Below, piece after piece: positions 6,488-14,481 of a stretch of 18,845 nucleotides of DNA; position 1 is the stretch's first letter; each line of letters opens with the position of its first letter. The notes below the pieces were generated by a model. It was given only the letters and a program-made list of their open reading frames with translations. It was not told the origin of the DNA and did not search any database. Both the position numbers and the translations under genes were made by a program. The stretch comes from Clostridiales bacterium UBA1775 (GTDB lineage: Bacteria; Bacillota; Clostridia; Monoglobales; Firm-18), in the NCBI GenBank assembly GCA_002314595.1, contig DCGP01000021.1:1261-20105 (forward strand), written 5' to 3'.

Positions 6488-7795
6488 CTAAAATTTTATT
6501 TCTTCTATTATTCCCAAATCCCAGCAAAGTCTTGACAGCACATATTTATCTCTTATATCCTTTGTGGCTTTAAAAGTAAAGGAAATATCCTTTTCATCAA
6601 TTCCGATTTCTGCTGATGTTTTAGGTGCGTGAATAACGTCCATTATTCTTTCAATTTCTTTCGATGCCGGAACTTCGTTATTTATTATTTCTAAAATTTT
6701 ATCCCAATTTTTAATAATAACTTCCAATCGTTCCCTATGCTTTTCTACGTTATATTTCCCTTCCCTTTTTTCTATTTCTGCCATTTGGGTTGCACCCTTG
6801 CCAATAAAAGCGGCAAGTTGATTTTTATAATTTTCATAGTCAAAATTACTTGCATAGGAAAGTGCCTTTTCCTTATCAATCTTAATATTTTTAACTTGCT
6901 CATAAATTTTGGATGCGTACATTGTGCCTATTGCGCATTGTATACCGTGCAAATCAACATTTGTACCAAATTCAAGCCCACGCATATCCCAAATGTGTGA
7001 GAAGTAATGCTCCACACCTGATGCCGGTCTTGAAAGACCTGCATACTTCATAGCAACTCCACCGATTATTAAGCCTTCAAATACTGCCTCAACAGCCTTT
7101 TCATCACGTTTTAACAAACCCTCTGCATTATCTGCGCAGGCTTTTAGTGCATCCCTGATTAACTGTGCAACATAATCACAAAAATACTCTCCTGTAATTA
7201 CATTAGATATTCTCCATTCGCAAATGCTTATATATTTTGCAAGCATATCACCAAGGCCTGCAATTAACATCTTTTCAGGTGCATTTTTTAAAATTTCGGT
7301 ATCTCCGATAATTACATTAGCACATTTAGTCGGTAACGAAACCTTTAATCCGTCCATTGACATTGAAGATGTTGCCGATGCGTACCCATCCATTGACGGA
7401 GCAGTTGCTACTATTATATAAGGAATCTTTGCAGTACTGCTTAGAATTTTACCAATGTCATTTATAACACCTGAGCCTATGGCAACAACAATATCACAGC
7501 TTTTATCAAAGTGCATAATTGCTGAACCTACTGCATATTCGTCAGGCTCTAATGCAGTGTTATTAAAGACATATTTTGAAAATTCTATTTCATTTTTTGC
7601 TAAAACATTGCAGACCTTTTCCCCTGCAACACTGTATGTATTTACATCAGCAACAATAAACACTTTTTTGCAAGAATAGTTCTTAACAAATTTTGGCAAG
7701 TCATTTATTGCTCCGTTTTTTACTATATATTCATCAATTCCTGCATCGTGAACTTTACCACAATTGCATTTATATCCTTTTTTTAATTGATGCAC
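6488..7795 (-). CDS. egsA: sn-glycerol-1-phosphate dehydrogenase (AraM/EgsA family)
   Basis: Reduces dihydroxyacetone phosphate to sn-glycerol-1-phosphate with NAD(P)H, a cytosolic metal-dependent enzyme of the iron-alcohol-dehydrogenase/DHQ synthase fold. It has 435 residues, slightly longer than B. subtilis AraM (394), and starts at GTG 7795 with AAGGAAG upstream. A Cys-x-Cys-Gly...His motif at residues 10-16 opens the protein. The dinucleotide-binding GSGVINDIGK is at 107-116 and TAPSMDGYAS at 131-140. Likely metal ligands are Asp183 (GLGDMLAK), His263 (GVEHYFSH) and His283 (DLHGIQ). It is monocistronic from a consensus promoter. B. subtilis uses this product with PcrB to make prenyl ether lipids, but relatives are also found in sugar gene clusters; no partner gene is visible here, so the physiological role is open. 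Confidence 0.9.
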   Translation of the reverse strand: MHQLKKGYKCNCGKVHDAGIDEYIVKNGAINDLPKFVKNYSCKKVFIVADVNTYSVAGEKVCNVLAKNEIEFSKYVFNNTALEPDEYAVGSAIMHFDKSCDIVVAIGSGVINDIGKILSSTAKIPYIIVATAPSMDGYASATSSMSMDGLKVSLPTKCANVIIGDTEILKNAPEKMLIAGLGDMLAKYISICEWRISNVITGEYFCDYVAQLIRDALKACADNAEGLLKRDEKAVEAVFEGLIIGGVAMKYAGLSRPASGVEHYFSHIWDMRGLEFGTNVDLHGIQCAIGTMYASKIYEQVKNIKIDKEKALSYASNFDYENYKNQLAAFIGKGATQMAEIEKREGKYNVEKHRERLEVIIKNWDKILEIINNEVPASKEIERIMDVIHAPKTSAEIGIDEKDISFTFKATKDIRDKYVLSRLCWDLGIIEEIKF

Positions 7796-7819
7796 AACAC
7801 CACTTCCTTTTTCTTAAAA

Positions 7820-7848
7820 ATTATATAATAATATGGTTTTATTGTCAA
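7820..7848 (-). promoter_or_regulatory. Consensus sigma-A promoter of egsA
   Basis: On the minus strand, TTGACA (7848-7843), a 17-nt spacer and TATAAT (7825-7820): a full match to consensus. The predicted start is about 20 nt before the GTG start codon, with the RBS between. Confidence 0.9.
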
Positions 7849-7909
7849 TAGTTAAGCACAAAATTCAACAACAAATTGCACATAATAAAATTGTTTAGGA
7901 GGTGCAATT

Positions 7910-8701
7910 TTGAAAAGAAATTTTTTTATTCTTAATCGTTTAATAGTATGGACAATAGTTATTATTTGTATTCTGTGTGGATGTGAAAACACAAGCTCTG
8001 TGGCGCAGGGAACAGGATACAACAACACCAAAATTTGTTGGGGTTTAAAAAAGATTGAAGGTAAACAACCACAAATACCAAGCCTTTGGGCAGATATGTT
8101 AAAATGTTATAATGGATATTATTTAGGCGACACACAAAGCAAGGTTATGTATTTAACATTTGACGAAGGGTATGAAAACGGATACACTTCACAAATTTTG
8201 GACATTTTAAAAAAGACAAATACTCCTGCTGCTTTTTTCGTAACAGGGCCTTATATTGATAAGGAAGAAAATTTAATAAAACGAATGGTTAACGAAGGGC
8301 ACATTGTTGGAAATCACACTGTAAACCACCCAAGTATGCCCGATAAATCAAATGAAATTTTAATAAATGAATTAGGTGAAATGGACAATCGCTTTTACAA
8401 ATTAACAGGAAATCACATGAAATTTTTACGTCCTCCAATGGGTGAATTTTCAGAACGAACAATGGCACTTTCAAAGGAGCAAGGCTATAAAAGTATATTT
8501 TGGAGTGTTGCATACGCAGACTGGGACGTTAATTGCCAGCGTGGAAGGGAATATGCTGTAAGCTCCGTAACCAAACAATTTCACAATGGTGCTATAATTT
8601 TACTCCATGCCGTTTCGGTAGATAATGCCAATGGTTTGGAAGAAATAATCAACTGTGCAAAGGATATGGGTTATACATTTAAAAGCTTAGAAGATTTATA
8701 A
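7910..8701 (+). CDS. pdaA: Polysaccharide deacetylase, PdaA-like (spore cortex muramic-delta-lactam)
   Basis: PdaA removes the N-acetyl group of muramic acid residues so that the delta-lactam of spore cortex peptidoglycan can form; it acts outside the membrane. The gene encodes 263 residues and starts at TTG 7910 with TAGGAGGTG upstream. Residues 1-25 form a signal with hydrophobic core and a lipobox-like LCGC, so Cys25 may be lipidated. The NodB-type domain shows TFDEGYENGY with Asp85, GNHTVNHPSM with His136 and His140, RPPMGE with Arg174, and LLHAVSVDN with His233. TFDEG rather than the TFDDG of most deacetylases is characteristic of PdaA. It lies 89 nt upstream of spoIVB, same strand. A CATAATA at 7881-7887 resembles a sigma-F/G -10, but no matching -35 is clear. 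Confidence 0.92.
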   Translation: MKRNFFILNRLIVWTIVIICILCGCENTSSVAQGTGYNNTKICWGLKKIEGKQPQIPSLWADMLKCYNGYYLGDTQSKVMYLTFDEGYENGYTSQILDILKKTNTPAAFFVTGPYIDKEENLIKRMVNEGHIVGNHTVNHPSMPDKSNEILINELGEMDNRFYKLTGNHMKFLRPPMGEFSERTMALSKEQGYKSIFWSVAYADWDVNCQRGREYAVSSVTKQFHNGAIILLHAVSVDNANGLEEIINCAKDMGYTFKSLEDL

Positions 8702-8790
8702 AATGTGCCAATAATATTCACTTATTCCAATTTATTATACAGAATATGAGCTTTTATTTAGGGAAAGTTAACATCGTGGAGGTGATTAAC

Positions 8791-9843
8791 TTGAATAAAT
8801 TTAAAAAACATATTCTGTTTTTACTTATATTACTATCTGTTTTATCCTTTGAATTTAATGTTTACGATTTTTCAATTTTAAATAGTAATTATAAGGTAAC
8901 AAATGTTAAGGCGTCACAACAAAGTGTTATCTTAGGCGGTAATTCAATTGGTATTACAATGGAGCTTGATGGAGTTTTGGTTTTAGGTTTTTCGGAGTTT
9001 TTAGGCTTTGACGGTAAAAAGCATTGCCCTGCAAGAGAAAGTGGATTACAAGAACAGGACCTAATTACGTCTGTTAATGATAATCAAGTAAAAAATGCCA
9101 ATGACTTTTTTAACTTAATAAACAATATTGGGACTGAACAAATAAACCTAACTTATGAAAGGAATGGTCAAGAATACAGTATATACTTAAATTCTGTTAA
9201 ATCTGCAGAGGATGGTATGTACCACATTGGCTTGTGGGCTAAAAATGGTACTAATGGCATCGGAACATTAACCTTTATTAACCCTCAAAATAACACCTTT
9301 GCCTCCTTAGGACACGGAATAACTGATAATTCCTCCGGTGAACTTATTACAAAAGAAATGGGTAGCATTTACTACGCTTCAATAAAAGGCATTACCAAAG
9401 GGACAGACGGCAACACCGGTGAACTACACGGAACCTTTGTTTCAAATGAAATAGGCAATATAACAAAAAATAACCAATACGGAATATATGGTAATTTTTA
9501 TGAAACTAAAAGTGGAGCAAAAATAATAGAAATTGCCTCAAGAGAAGAAATCCAAATAGGAAAGGCACAAATATACTGCTGTATTAAAGGCGAAGATGTT
9601 AAGCCCTACGATATTGAGATTGAAGCAATAAACAATAGTGCATTTACCAACAAATGTATGGTAATTAAAATTACTGACAACGAGCTAATCAGCAAAACCG
9701 GTGGAATAATACAAGGTATGAGTGGCAGCCCTATTGTACAAAACAATAAGCTTATTGGTGCAATAACCCACGTTATGATTAACAATCCAAAAAGAGGTTA
9801 CGCCATATTTGCTGATATTATGGCAAGTTATTGTGAAAAGTAA
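8791..9843 (+). CDS. spoIVB: SpoIVB serine peptidase (S55), sigma-K checkpoint signal
   Basis: Secreted from the forespore into the intermembrane space, where it cleaves SpoIVFA to switch on pro-sigma-K processing (and SpoIIQ) in Bacillus; in many Clostridia the target is less clear. I place the start at TTG 8791, since GGAGGTGAT (8779-8787) lies just before it; an ATG at 8746 in frame has no RBS. That gives 350 residues: a single N-terminal membrane segment (about 7-19), a PDZ domain (about 55-135, with PARESGLQEQDLI), then the S55 peptidase domain. The catalytic triad reads His175 (LGHGITD), Asp296 (KITDNEL) and Ser311 (QGMSGSP). The Asp-to-Ser spacing of 15 is the same as D363/S378 in B. 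subtilis. The spoIVB-spo0A order is a conserved hallmark of spore formers. Confidence 0.96.
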   Translation: MNKFKKHILFLLILLSVLSFEFNVYDFSILNSNYKVTNVKASQQSVILGGNSIGITMELDGVLVLGFSEFLGFDGKKHCPARESGLQEQDLITSVNDNQVKNANDFFNLINNIGTEQINLTYERNGQEYSIYLNSVKSAEDGMYHIGLWAKNGTNGIGTLTFINPQNNTFASLGHGITDNSSGELITKEMGSIYYASIKGITKGTDGNTGELHGTFVSNEIGNITKNNQYGIYGNFYETKSGAKIIEIASREEIQIGKAQIYCCIKGEDVKPYDIEIEAINNSAFTNKCMVIKITDNELISKTGGIIQGMSGSPIVQNNKLIGAITHVMINNPKRGYAIFADIMASYCEK

Positions 9844-9910
9844 TGTTTTGGTTAAATTGACCATAAAAAAACCTTAAAAAGAATAGGAAAAACAAGGTAA
9901 AACTCGGTAT

Positions 9911-9919
9911 TTTGTCGAA
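9911..9919 (+). promoter_or_regulatory. 0A box (Spo0A binding site)
   Basis: TTTGTCGAA, an exact match to the 0A-box consensus TTTGTCRAA, about 145 nt before the spo0A start. A weaker inverted copy (minus-strand AAGTCGAAAA, 9989-9998) touches the spo0A -35, which suggests autoregulation. Confidence 0.6.
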
Positions 9920-9996
9920 TTATGTCGGCTACTTTTTATATAAATATGCAAACTGACGAAATTGATGGTTTATTGACGTTTTTTTCTGTTTTCGAC

Positions 9997-10025
9997 TTGT
10001 TAATTATTGGATAATATTGTATAAT
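9997..10025 (+). promoter_or_regulatory. Sigma-A-type promoter of spo0A
   Basis: TTGTTA (9997-10002), 17-nt spacer, TATAAT (10020-10025). The predicted start is near 10032, leaving a leader of about 30 nt with AAGGAG (10051-10056). Confidence 0.75.
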
Positions 10026-10063
10026 ATTTATAAACAAGACAAAATAAAACAAGGAGTGATTTG

Positions 10064-10834
10064 ATGAAAAAGATTAAATTAGCAGTAATTGACGACAACA
10101 AAGACTACTGTATGTTGGTAAGAGATTATGCAATTATGCAAGACGATTTTGAATTTATAGGCTGTGCTCACGATGGTTTTACTGCCCTTGACCTTATACG
10201 TTCCAAAAAGCCTCACATTATTTTACTTGACAATGTTATGCCTGAGCTTGATGGGCTTGGTGTTATGACACATTTATTAAATTATAACGAAAAGGACAGA
10301 CCAAAGGTAATTGTAATAACTGCTTGCCCAACAACTACATTTATGACAAATGCATATAATTTAGGTGTTGACTACACAATGTCTCGTAAAATGGACATTA
10401 GCGAAATGATTGAAAGGTGCCGTATGGTTATTAGAAACGACGAGGAAGAAATTGAAATTGGAAATAAAGCCAATGCAGCAGATTTAGAGCCTATTGTTAC
10501 ATCAATTATCCACGAAGTGGGTGTCCCGGCTCACATTAAAGGATATTCATATTTACGAGAAGCTATAATGCTTGTACTTAAAGATTGCCAGCTGATTGAA
10601 TCAATAACAAAGCAGTTATATCCAACTGTTGCCAAGAAATTTAACACTACTTCAAGCAGAGTTGAACGTGCCATAAGGCATGCCATAGAAGTTGCTTGGG
10701 ACAGAGGAGACACCGAAACACTAAATAATCTTTTTGGTTTTACTATAAATCAATCTAAGGGAAAGCCTACAAATAGTGAATTTATTGCAATGATTGCAGA
10801 CAGACTGAGAATAAAAATGAAAACAACTTCATAA
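10064..10834 (+). CDS. spo0A: Sporulation master regulator Spo0A
   Basis: Response regulator that, once phosphorylated, binds 0A boxes and commits the cell to sporulation. I start at ATG 10064, 7 nt after AAGGAG; a TTG directly in front (10061) would be too close. It encodes 256 residues. The receiver domain (1-120) has Asp10/Asp11, the phospho-acceptor Asp56 (IILLDNVMP) and Thr86 (VITA). The conserved receiver Lys, normally in a LKPFD-like motif, appears here as S-R-K-M-D (107-111), see findings. The C-terminal DNA-binding domain (about 140-256) holds the near-invariant SRVERAIRHAIEVAW at 198-212. No phosphorelay partner is in the window; clostridial Spo0A is usually phosphorylated directly by orphan kinases. 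A 0A box and sigma-A promoter precede it and a terminator follows. Confidence 0.98.
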   Translation: MKKIKLAVIDDNKDYCMLVRDYAIMQDDFEFIGCAHDGFTALDLIRSKKPHIILLDNVMPELDGLGVMTHLLNYNEKDRPKVIVITACPTTTFMTNAYNLGVDYTMSRKMDISEMIERCRMVIRNDEEEIEIGNKANAADLEPIVTSIIHEVGVPAHIKGYSYLREAIMLVLKDCQLIESITKQLYPTVAKKFNTTSSRVERAIRHAIEVAWDRGDTETLNNLFGFTINQSKGKPTNSEFIAMIADRLRIKMKTTS

Positions 10835-10850
10835 TACTTCCCCTATAAAA

Positions 10851-10890
10851 TTGAGCCAAATACAAAATTGTGTATAGGCTCAACTTTTTT
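10851..10890 (+). terminator. Rho-independent terminator of spo0A
   Basis: TTGAGCC (10851-10857) pairs with GGCTCAA (10877-10883), with an inner ATACA/TGTAT pairing and a T run at 10885-10891. Confidence 0.88.
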
Positions 10891-10913
10891 ATCATTCTTT
10901 TTATAATTTTGCC

Positions 10914-10942
10914 TTTACTAAATGAAAATATTGATATATAAT
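10914..10942 (+). promoter_or_regulatory. Sigma-A-type promoter of the GH78 gene
   Basis: TTTACT (10914-10919), 17-nt spacer, TATAAT (10937-10942), 31 nt before the start codon. No operator is obvious; a run of TATATAATATATG covers the -10 and start site. Confidence 0.7.
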
Positions 10943-10973
10943 ATATGTAACTCAATATTGGAGGATAACAATA

Positions 10974-13106
10974 ATGAAAAAAACCAAATGGATTTCAAAT
11001 AAAAATTTACGTGATATTACACCTTATTCTTCTGACTTGGTAAATGAAAGTTTGTATTTCAGAAGATTATTTACAATAAAAGATGAAATAAAAAGTGCCG
11101 ATTTATGTGTTTGTGCATTAGGGTTAGGTGTATACTACATAAACGGTCAAAGGATAACAGACCGGGTTTTGGATACTCCATACACAGCCTACCACAAAAG
11201 GGTTATTTATAATTCTTATGATGTAACAAGCTATCTTAAAAAAGGTGATAATGCAATAGGTATCCATGTTGGAAACGGTATGTATAACAACAACGCATTA
11301 ACATGGAACGATATGATGGCTCCTTGGCGTTCCGGTCCAAAGCTTGCAGTTAAACTAACCATTAAATATACCTCCGGTAATATTGACACAATCACAACAG
11401 ACGAACTATGGAAAACAACCTATGGCCCTTGCTTATACAACCATATGCGTCAGGGCGAAAAATACGATGCAAGCCTTAAACAAGAAGGATTTACTCAAGC
11501 AGAATTTGACGATTCATCTTGGGAAAATGCGATTATTGTCAGAGGACCCGGTGGTGTTTTAGAAAAAAATATCTGCCCTCCTGTTAGAGTTTGTGAAACT
11601 ATTAAGCCTGTTTCAAAGGTTGGCAACATATACGATTTTGGTGTTAATATTAGTGGTTGGGTAAAGATTAAATTAACAGGCAGAAAAGGGCAAAGTGTTT
11701 CCATTACATATGACGAAGCGTTAAATGAAAACGGGGATTTGTTATGTGGTAACAACAGATTTTTCAGCAGCCCTGTTATGCTTCAAAATCAGGATATTTT
11801 TATATGCAGCGGCAAGGAAAATGAAGAATTCAACCCTGAATTTAACTATCATGGCTTTAGATATGTAAAAATTGAAAATGCGCCAGAAAACATTGAAGTT
11901 GTTGCACAATTTGTTCATACTGATTTTGAGGTTGTAGGTGAATTTGTTACAGACAATCCGTTAATAAATAAAATACATGAAATATCTTTAAGGTCAATAC
12001 TATCAAATTATGTAGGCATTCCAACCGACTGCCCTCACAGAGAACAAAATGGGTGGACAGGGGACGCACTTTGTTCGGTAGACCAAACATTTATGAATTA
12101 TAATGCAAACAATTCGTACTTCAAATGGCTTAACGACTTTAAAGATGCTCAAAGACCAAGTGGTCAACTACCGGGGATAATACCAAGTGCAGGCTGGGGT
12201 TACAACTGGGGGAGTGGACCTGCTTGGGATTCTGCCTTAATACTTATTCCATACAAGGCATATATTATCACCGGAGATAAGTCTATGATGGAAAATATGT
12301 GGGATAATATGACGCTGTATATAGACTATTTAGAAAGTATGGAACGTTCCGACGGAACAATTTGCTTTGGGTTAGGAGATTGGTGTCCTCCAAACGAAAG
12401 CTTTGTGCTTCCAACAGAAGTTACAGACATTGGCTTTTATTACTATGACCTAAAAGTTATGTCCTATATGGCAGACGTTTTAGATAAAGATTCAACTGTT
12501 TGGGAGGAAAAAGCAAAACGAATAAAGGAAATATGGAGAAATAAATTTCTAAATAATAAGGAATTAAAAAAATATCAGGCATATTACGCAGTTGCAATAT
12601 ATTTTGGTTTGGTAAATGAACAGGAAACAAAGGATTTTGTGGAGGAATTAGTTGGACTAACTAAATCCAACGACTATCACATTGACTGTGGATTTATTGG
12701 TATAAAGGCAATCTTTGATGTTCTGTCCGACAACGGATACGCTGATATACTTTATAAAATGGTTACAAACCCTACTTATCCAAGTTATGCTTGGTGGGTT
12801 AACAACGGAATGACAACCCTATGTGAAACCTGGGATATGAAGGCATCAAGAAACCACCATATGTTCAGCGAGGTTGAAAATTGGTTCTATAAGCATATTG
12901 CCGGAATAAACTTTGGCACTGATGGGCTAACAATTAAGCCTTCGTTTATTGACGAAATACAAAATTTTAATGCCCGTTATAAAAATATTTACACTAAAAA
13001 AGTCGGTAATCAATTTACGGTTAAAATTGACAGAAAGGCAAAAATCCTCATAAATGGTATTTGCAAAGAATACCAACCCGGCGAATATACTTTTGAAATA
13101 AAATAA
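10974..13106 (+). CDS. Alpha-L-rhamnosidase, GH78 family, cytosolic
   Basis: Cleaves terminal alpha-L-rhamnose from oligosaccharides or plant glycosides by an inverting mechanism. It has 710 residues, shorter than many GH78 enzymes (about 900-1000), start ATG 10974 with GGAGG upstream, and no signal peptide, so it acts in the cytosol. Residues about 1-150 form the Bac_rhamnosid_N beta-domain (CALGLGVYYINGQ), about 210-310 a second beta domain, about 325-645 the (alpha/alpha)6 catalytic barrel, and the rest the C-terminal beta domain. DCPHREQNGWTGDA at 352-365 gives Asp352, Arg356, Glu357 and Asp364, the same spacing as D567/R571/E572/D579 of Bacillus RhaB. Glu618 in TTLCETWDM is the likely general base (E841 there). 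It stands alone and converges on the GH39 operon. No transporter or regulator is nearby, so the substrate is inferred only from family. Confidence 0.92.
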   Translation: MKKTKWISNKNLRDITPYSSDLVNESLYFRRLFTIKDEIKSADLCVCALGLGVYYINGQRITDRVLDTPYTAYHKRVIYNSYDVTSYLKKGDNAIGIHVGNGMYNNNALTWNDMMAPWRSGPKLAVKLTIKYTSGNIDTITTDELWKTTYGPCLYNHMRQGEKYDASLKQEGFTQAEFDDSSWENAIIVRGPGGVLEKNICPPVRVCETIKPVSKVGNIYDFGVNISGWVKIKLTGRKGQSVSITYDEALNENGDLLCGNNRFFSSPVMLQNQDIFICSGKENEEFNPEFNYHGFRYVKIENAPENIEVVAQFVHTDFEVVGEFVTDNPLINKIHEISLRSILSNYVGIPTDCPHREQNGWTGDALCSVDQTFMNYNANNSYFKWLNDFKDAQRPSGQLPGIIPSAGWGYNWGSGPAWDSALILIPYKAYIITGDKSMMENMWDNMTLYIDYLESMERSDGTICFGLGDWCPPNESFVLPTEVTDIGFYYYDLKVMSYMADVLDKDSTVWEEKAKRIKEIWRNKFLNNKELKKYQAYYAVAIYFGLVNEQETKDFVEELVGLTKSNDYHIDCGFIGIKAIFDVLSDNGYADILYKMVTNPTYPSYAWWVNNGMTTLCETWDMKASRNHHMFSEVENWFYKHIAGINFGTDGLTIKPSFIDEIQNFNARYKNIYTKKVGNQFTVKIDRKAKILINGICKEYQPGEYTFEIK

Positions 13107-13111
13107 GTAAA

Positions 13112-13142
13112 GGCTTCGGTTATTACACCGAAGCCAATTTTT
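13112..13142. terminator. Bidirectional terminator between the two glycosidase genes
   Basis: GGCTTCGGT (13112-13120) pairs with ACCGAAGCC (13127-13135) over a 6-nt loop, followed by TTTTT on the plus strand and preceded by an A-rich stretch. It separates the convergent GH78 and GH39 genes, whose ends are 34 nt apart. Confidence 0.88.
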
Positions 13143-14481
13143 ATAGGTTTTTAATTTCTATTAACATTGATGTATAAAGTGGCATTTTAACAGTTGTACT
13201 AAAATTATTGCTTGTGATTTTTTCATCTTTTACAAGAGCAAGGTCGTGATTTTCATCAAGCAAATAATATTCTGCTATTGCACCATTTTTAAAGCCCAAA
13301 TTATTAAATTCTATTTTTACTTCCTTTTCTGCTGTATCGTCTAAATCATTAAAATGTGTAAGCATTACGGCACATTGATTTTCACCCTTTGCAGAACATA
13401 CATAAATATCCTCGTTTGATGATTCGTGCTTTACGTATGTGCCAAGCTTATACAACTTGTTAAACATATAAAAAGGATAATAACCTTTTAGCTTTTCACA
13501 CAAAACATCGGTGTTAAAAAGTCCGTTATATGCGCAAGGTCTTGCATCGTAATACATCAGCATATCAAGTGGCTTTTGCTGACACGTCATCATCACTGCA
13601 GATGTATATGCTGAGCCTTTAAGCCCTTTTATTGTTTTTACGGAATAAATAAAGTCTTCCCCTTTCCAACCTCTAATATAATTCCATTCGTTTAAAATGC
13701 TTTCTGTATCTTTAAGCCCATTGTCATCAAGCATTTTTCTAAATCTATCTACGCAATCGCCTACGGAAATTGGGTTTCTGTCATACCTATGCCAAGACAA
13801 AAAGTCTATCGGAGCTTCAAGCTGTTTTAAGAAATCCTTTGTCCAATCTTCATTCCAAGCAATAGCCGGGCCTCCAATTTTAAGATTTGGGAAGCATTTC
13901 TTTAAGTGCTTAATTGCAACATTAAAAAATTCAAAGAATTGTACCTTTGTGCCTCCCCAAGTTCTTTTGTTGGTTGATTGGTCATTATCTAAATCCGGTT
14001 CGTTCCAAATTTCCCAATATTCTAAATTATAATGAAATCCATTATTCCAGCCTTCGTTATAATGCCTGATAATATGCTCACAAATTACTGCCCATTTTTC
14101 AAAGTCCTTTGGTGGCAATGTGTTATATTTTTTAACCCAGTGTTCTATTTTAGAGCCTAAACGGTAAAAAGTCTTTGTATCTGCAGTTTCACAGACCTTG
14201 ATATATTCGTCGGTTAGTGCAAAATCGTAGGATTCCTCTGCATAAGGGTCTGCATCAAAGTTTGGGAAGATGTTATTTACATCAACTGTATGCTCCCCAC
14301 CATAGGTTGCACAGAATGCTGCATCGTGGTTTCTGACATAGGGTATCCCCGCTTCCATAAATGCCTCTAAATTAGAAATTTGTTGGTCTGCTGTAAATTT
14401 ATGGACAGGGCCGTTATTTACAGCGTGCATTGGCTTAATTTTCCCTAATTTTTCGCTAAAATCAATTGATACCTTCTCCAT
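13141..14481 (-). CDS. GH39-type glycoside hydrolase (clan GH-A)
   Basis: A retaining glycosidase of the beta-xylosidase/GH39 type, 446 residues, no signal peptide. The start is ATG 14481 with AGGAGGAG 7 nt upstream. The (beta/alpha)8 barrel covers about 10-340. Glu161 in YWEIWNEPD is the acid/base and Glu265 in SILNEWN the nucleophile. Other barrel landmarks are PYVRNHD near residue 50 and SWHRYDRNP near 230. A small beta-sandwich domain closes the protein (about 350-446). The start codon lies inside the end of the DUF975 gene (20-nt overlap), so the two are translated from one mRNA. Family placement is by the two Glu motifs; substrate (beta-xyloside or another glycoside) cannot be told. The nearby rhamnosidase suggests joint handling of branched plant oligosaccharides. 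Confidence 0.85.
   Translation of the reverse strand: MEKVSIDFSEKLGKIKPMHAVNNGPVHKFTADQQISNLEAFMEAGIPYVRNHDAAFCATYGGEHTVDVNNIFPNFDADPYAEESYDFALTDEYIKVCETADTKTFYRLGSKIEHWVKKYNTLPPKDFEKWAVICEHIIRHYNEGWNNGFHYNLEYWEIWNEPDLDNDQSTNKRTWGGTKVQFFEFFNVAIKHLKKCFPNLKIGGPAIAWNEDWTKDFLKQLEAPIDFLSWHRYDRNPISVGDCVDRFRKMLDDNGLKDTESILNEWNYIRGWKGEDFIYSVKTIKGLKGSAYTSAVMMTCQQKPLDMLMYYDARPCAYNGLFNTDVLCEKLKGYYPFYMFNKLYKLGTYVKHESSNEDIYVCSAKGENQCAVMLTHFNDLDDTAEKEVKIEFNNLGFKNGAIAEYYLLDENHDLALVKDEKITSNNFSTTVKMPLYTSMLIEIKNL

Noticed and set aside
8746..8790. An upstream ATG extending SpoIVB by 15 residues
   Set aside because: No Shine-Dalgarno, whereas TTG 8791 has GGAGGTGAT at the correct distance and leads directly into the membrane segment.
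9844..9910. Terminator after spoIVB
   Set aside because: GGTTAA/TTGACC could pair only with a one-base loop and there is no T run, so readthrough towards spo0A is possible.
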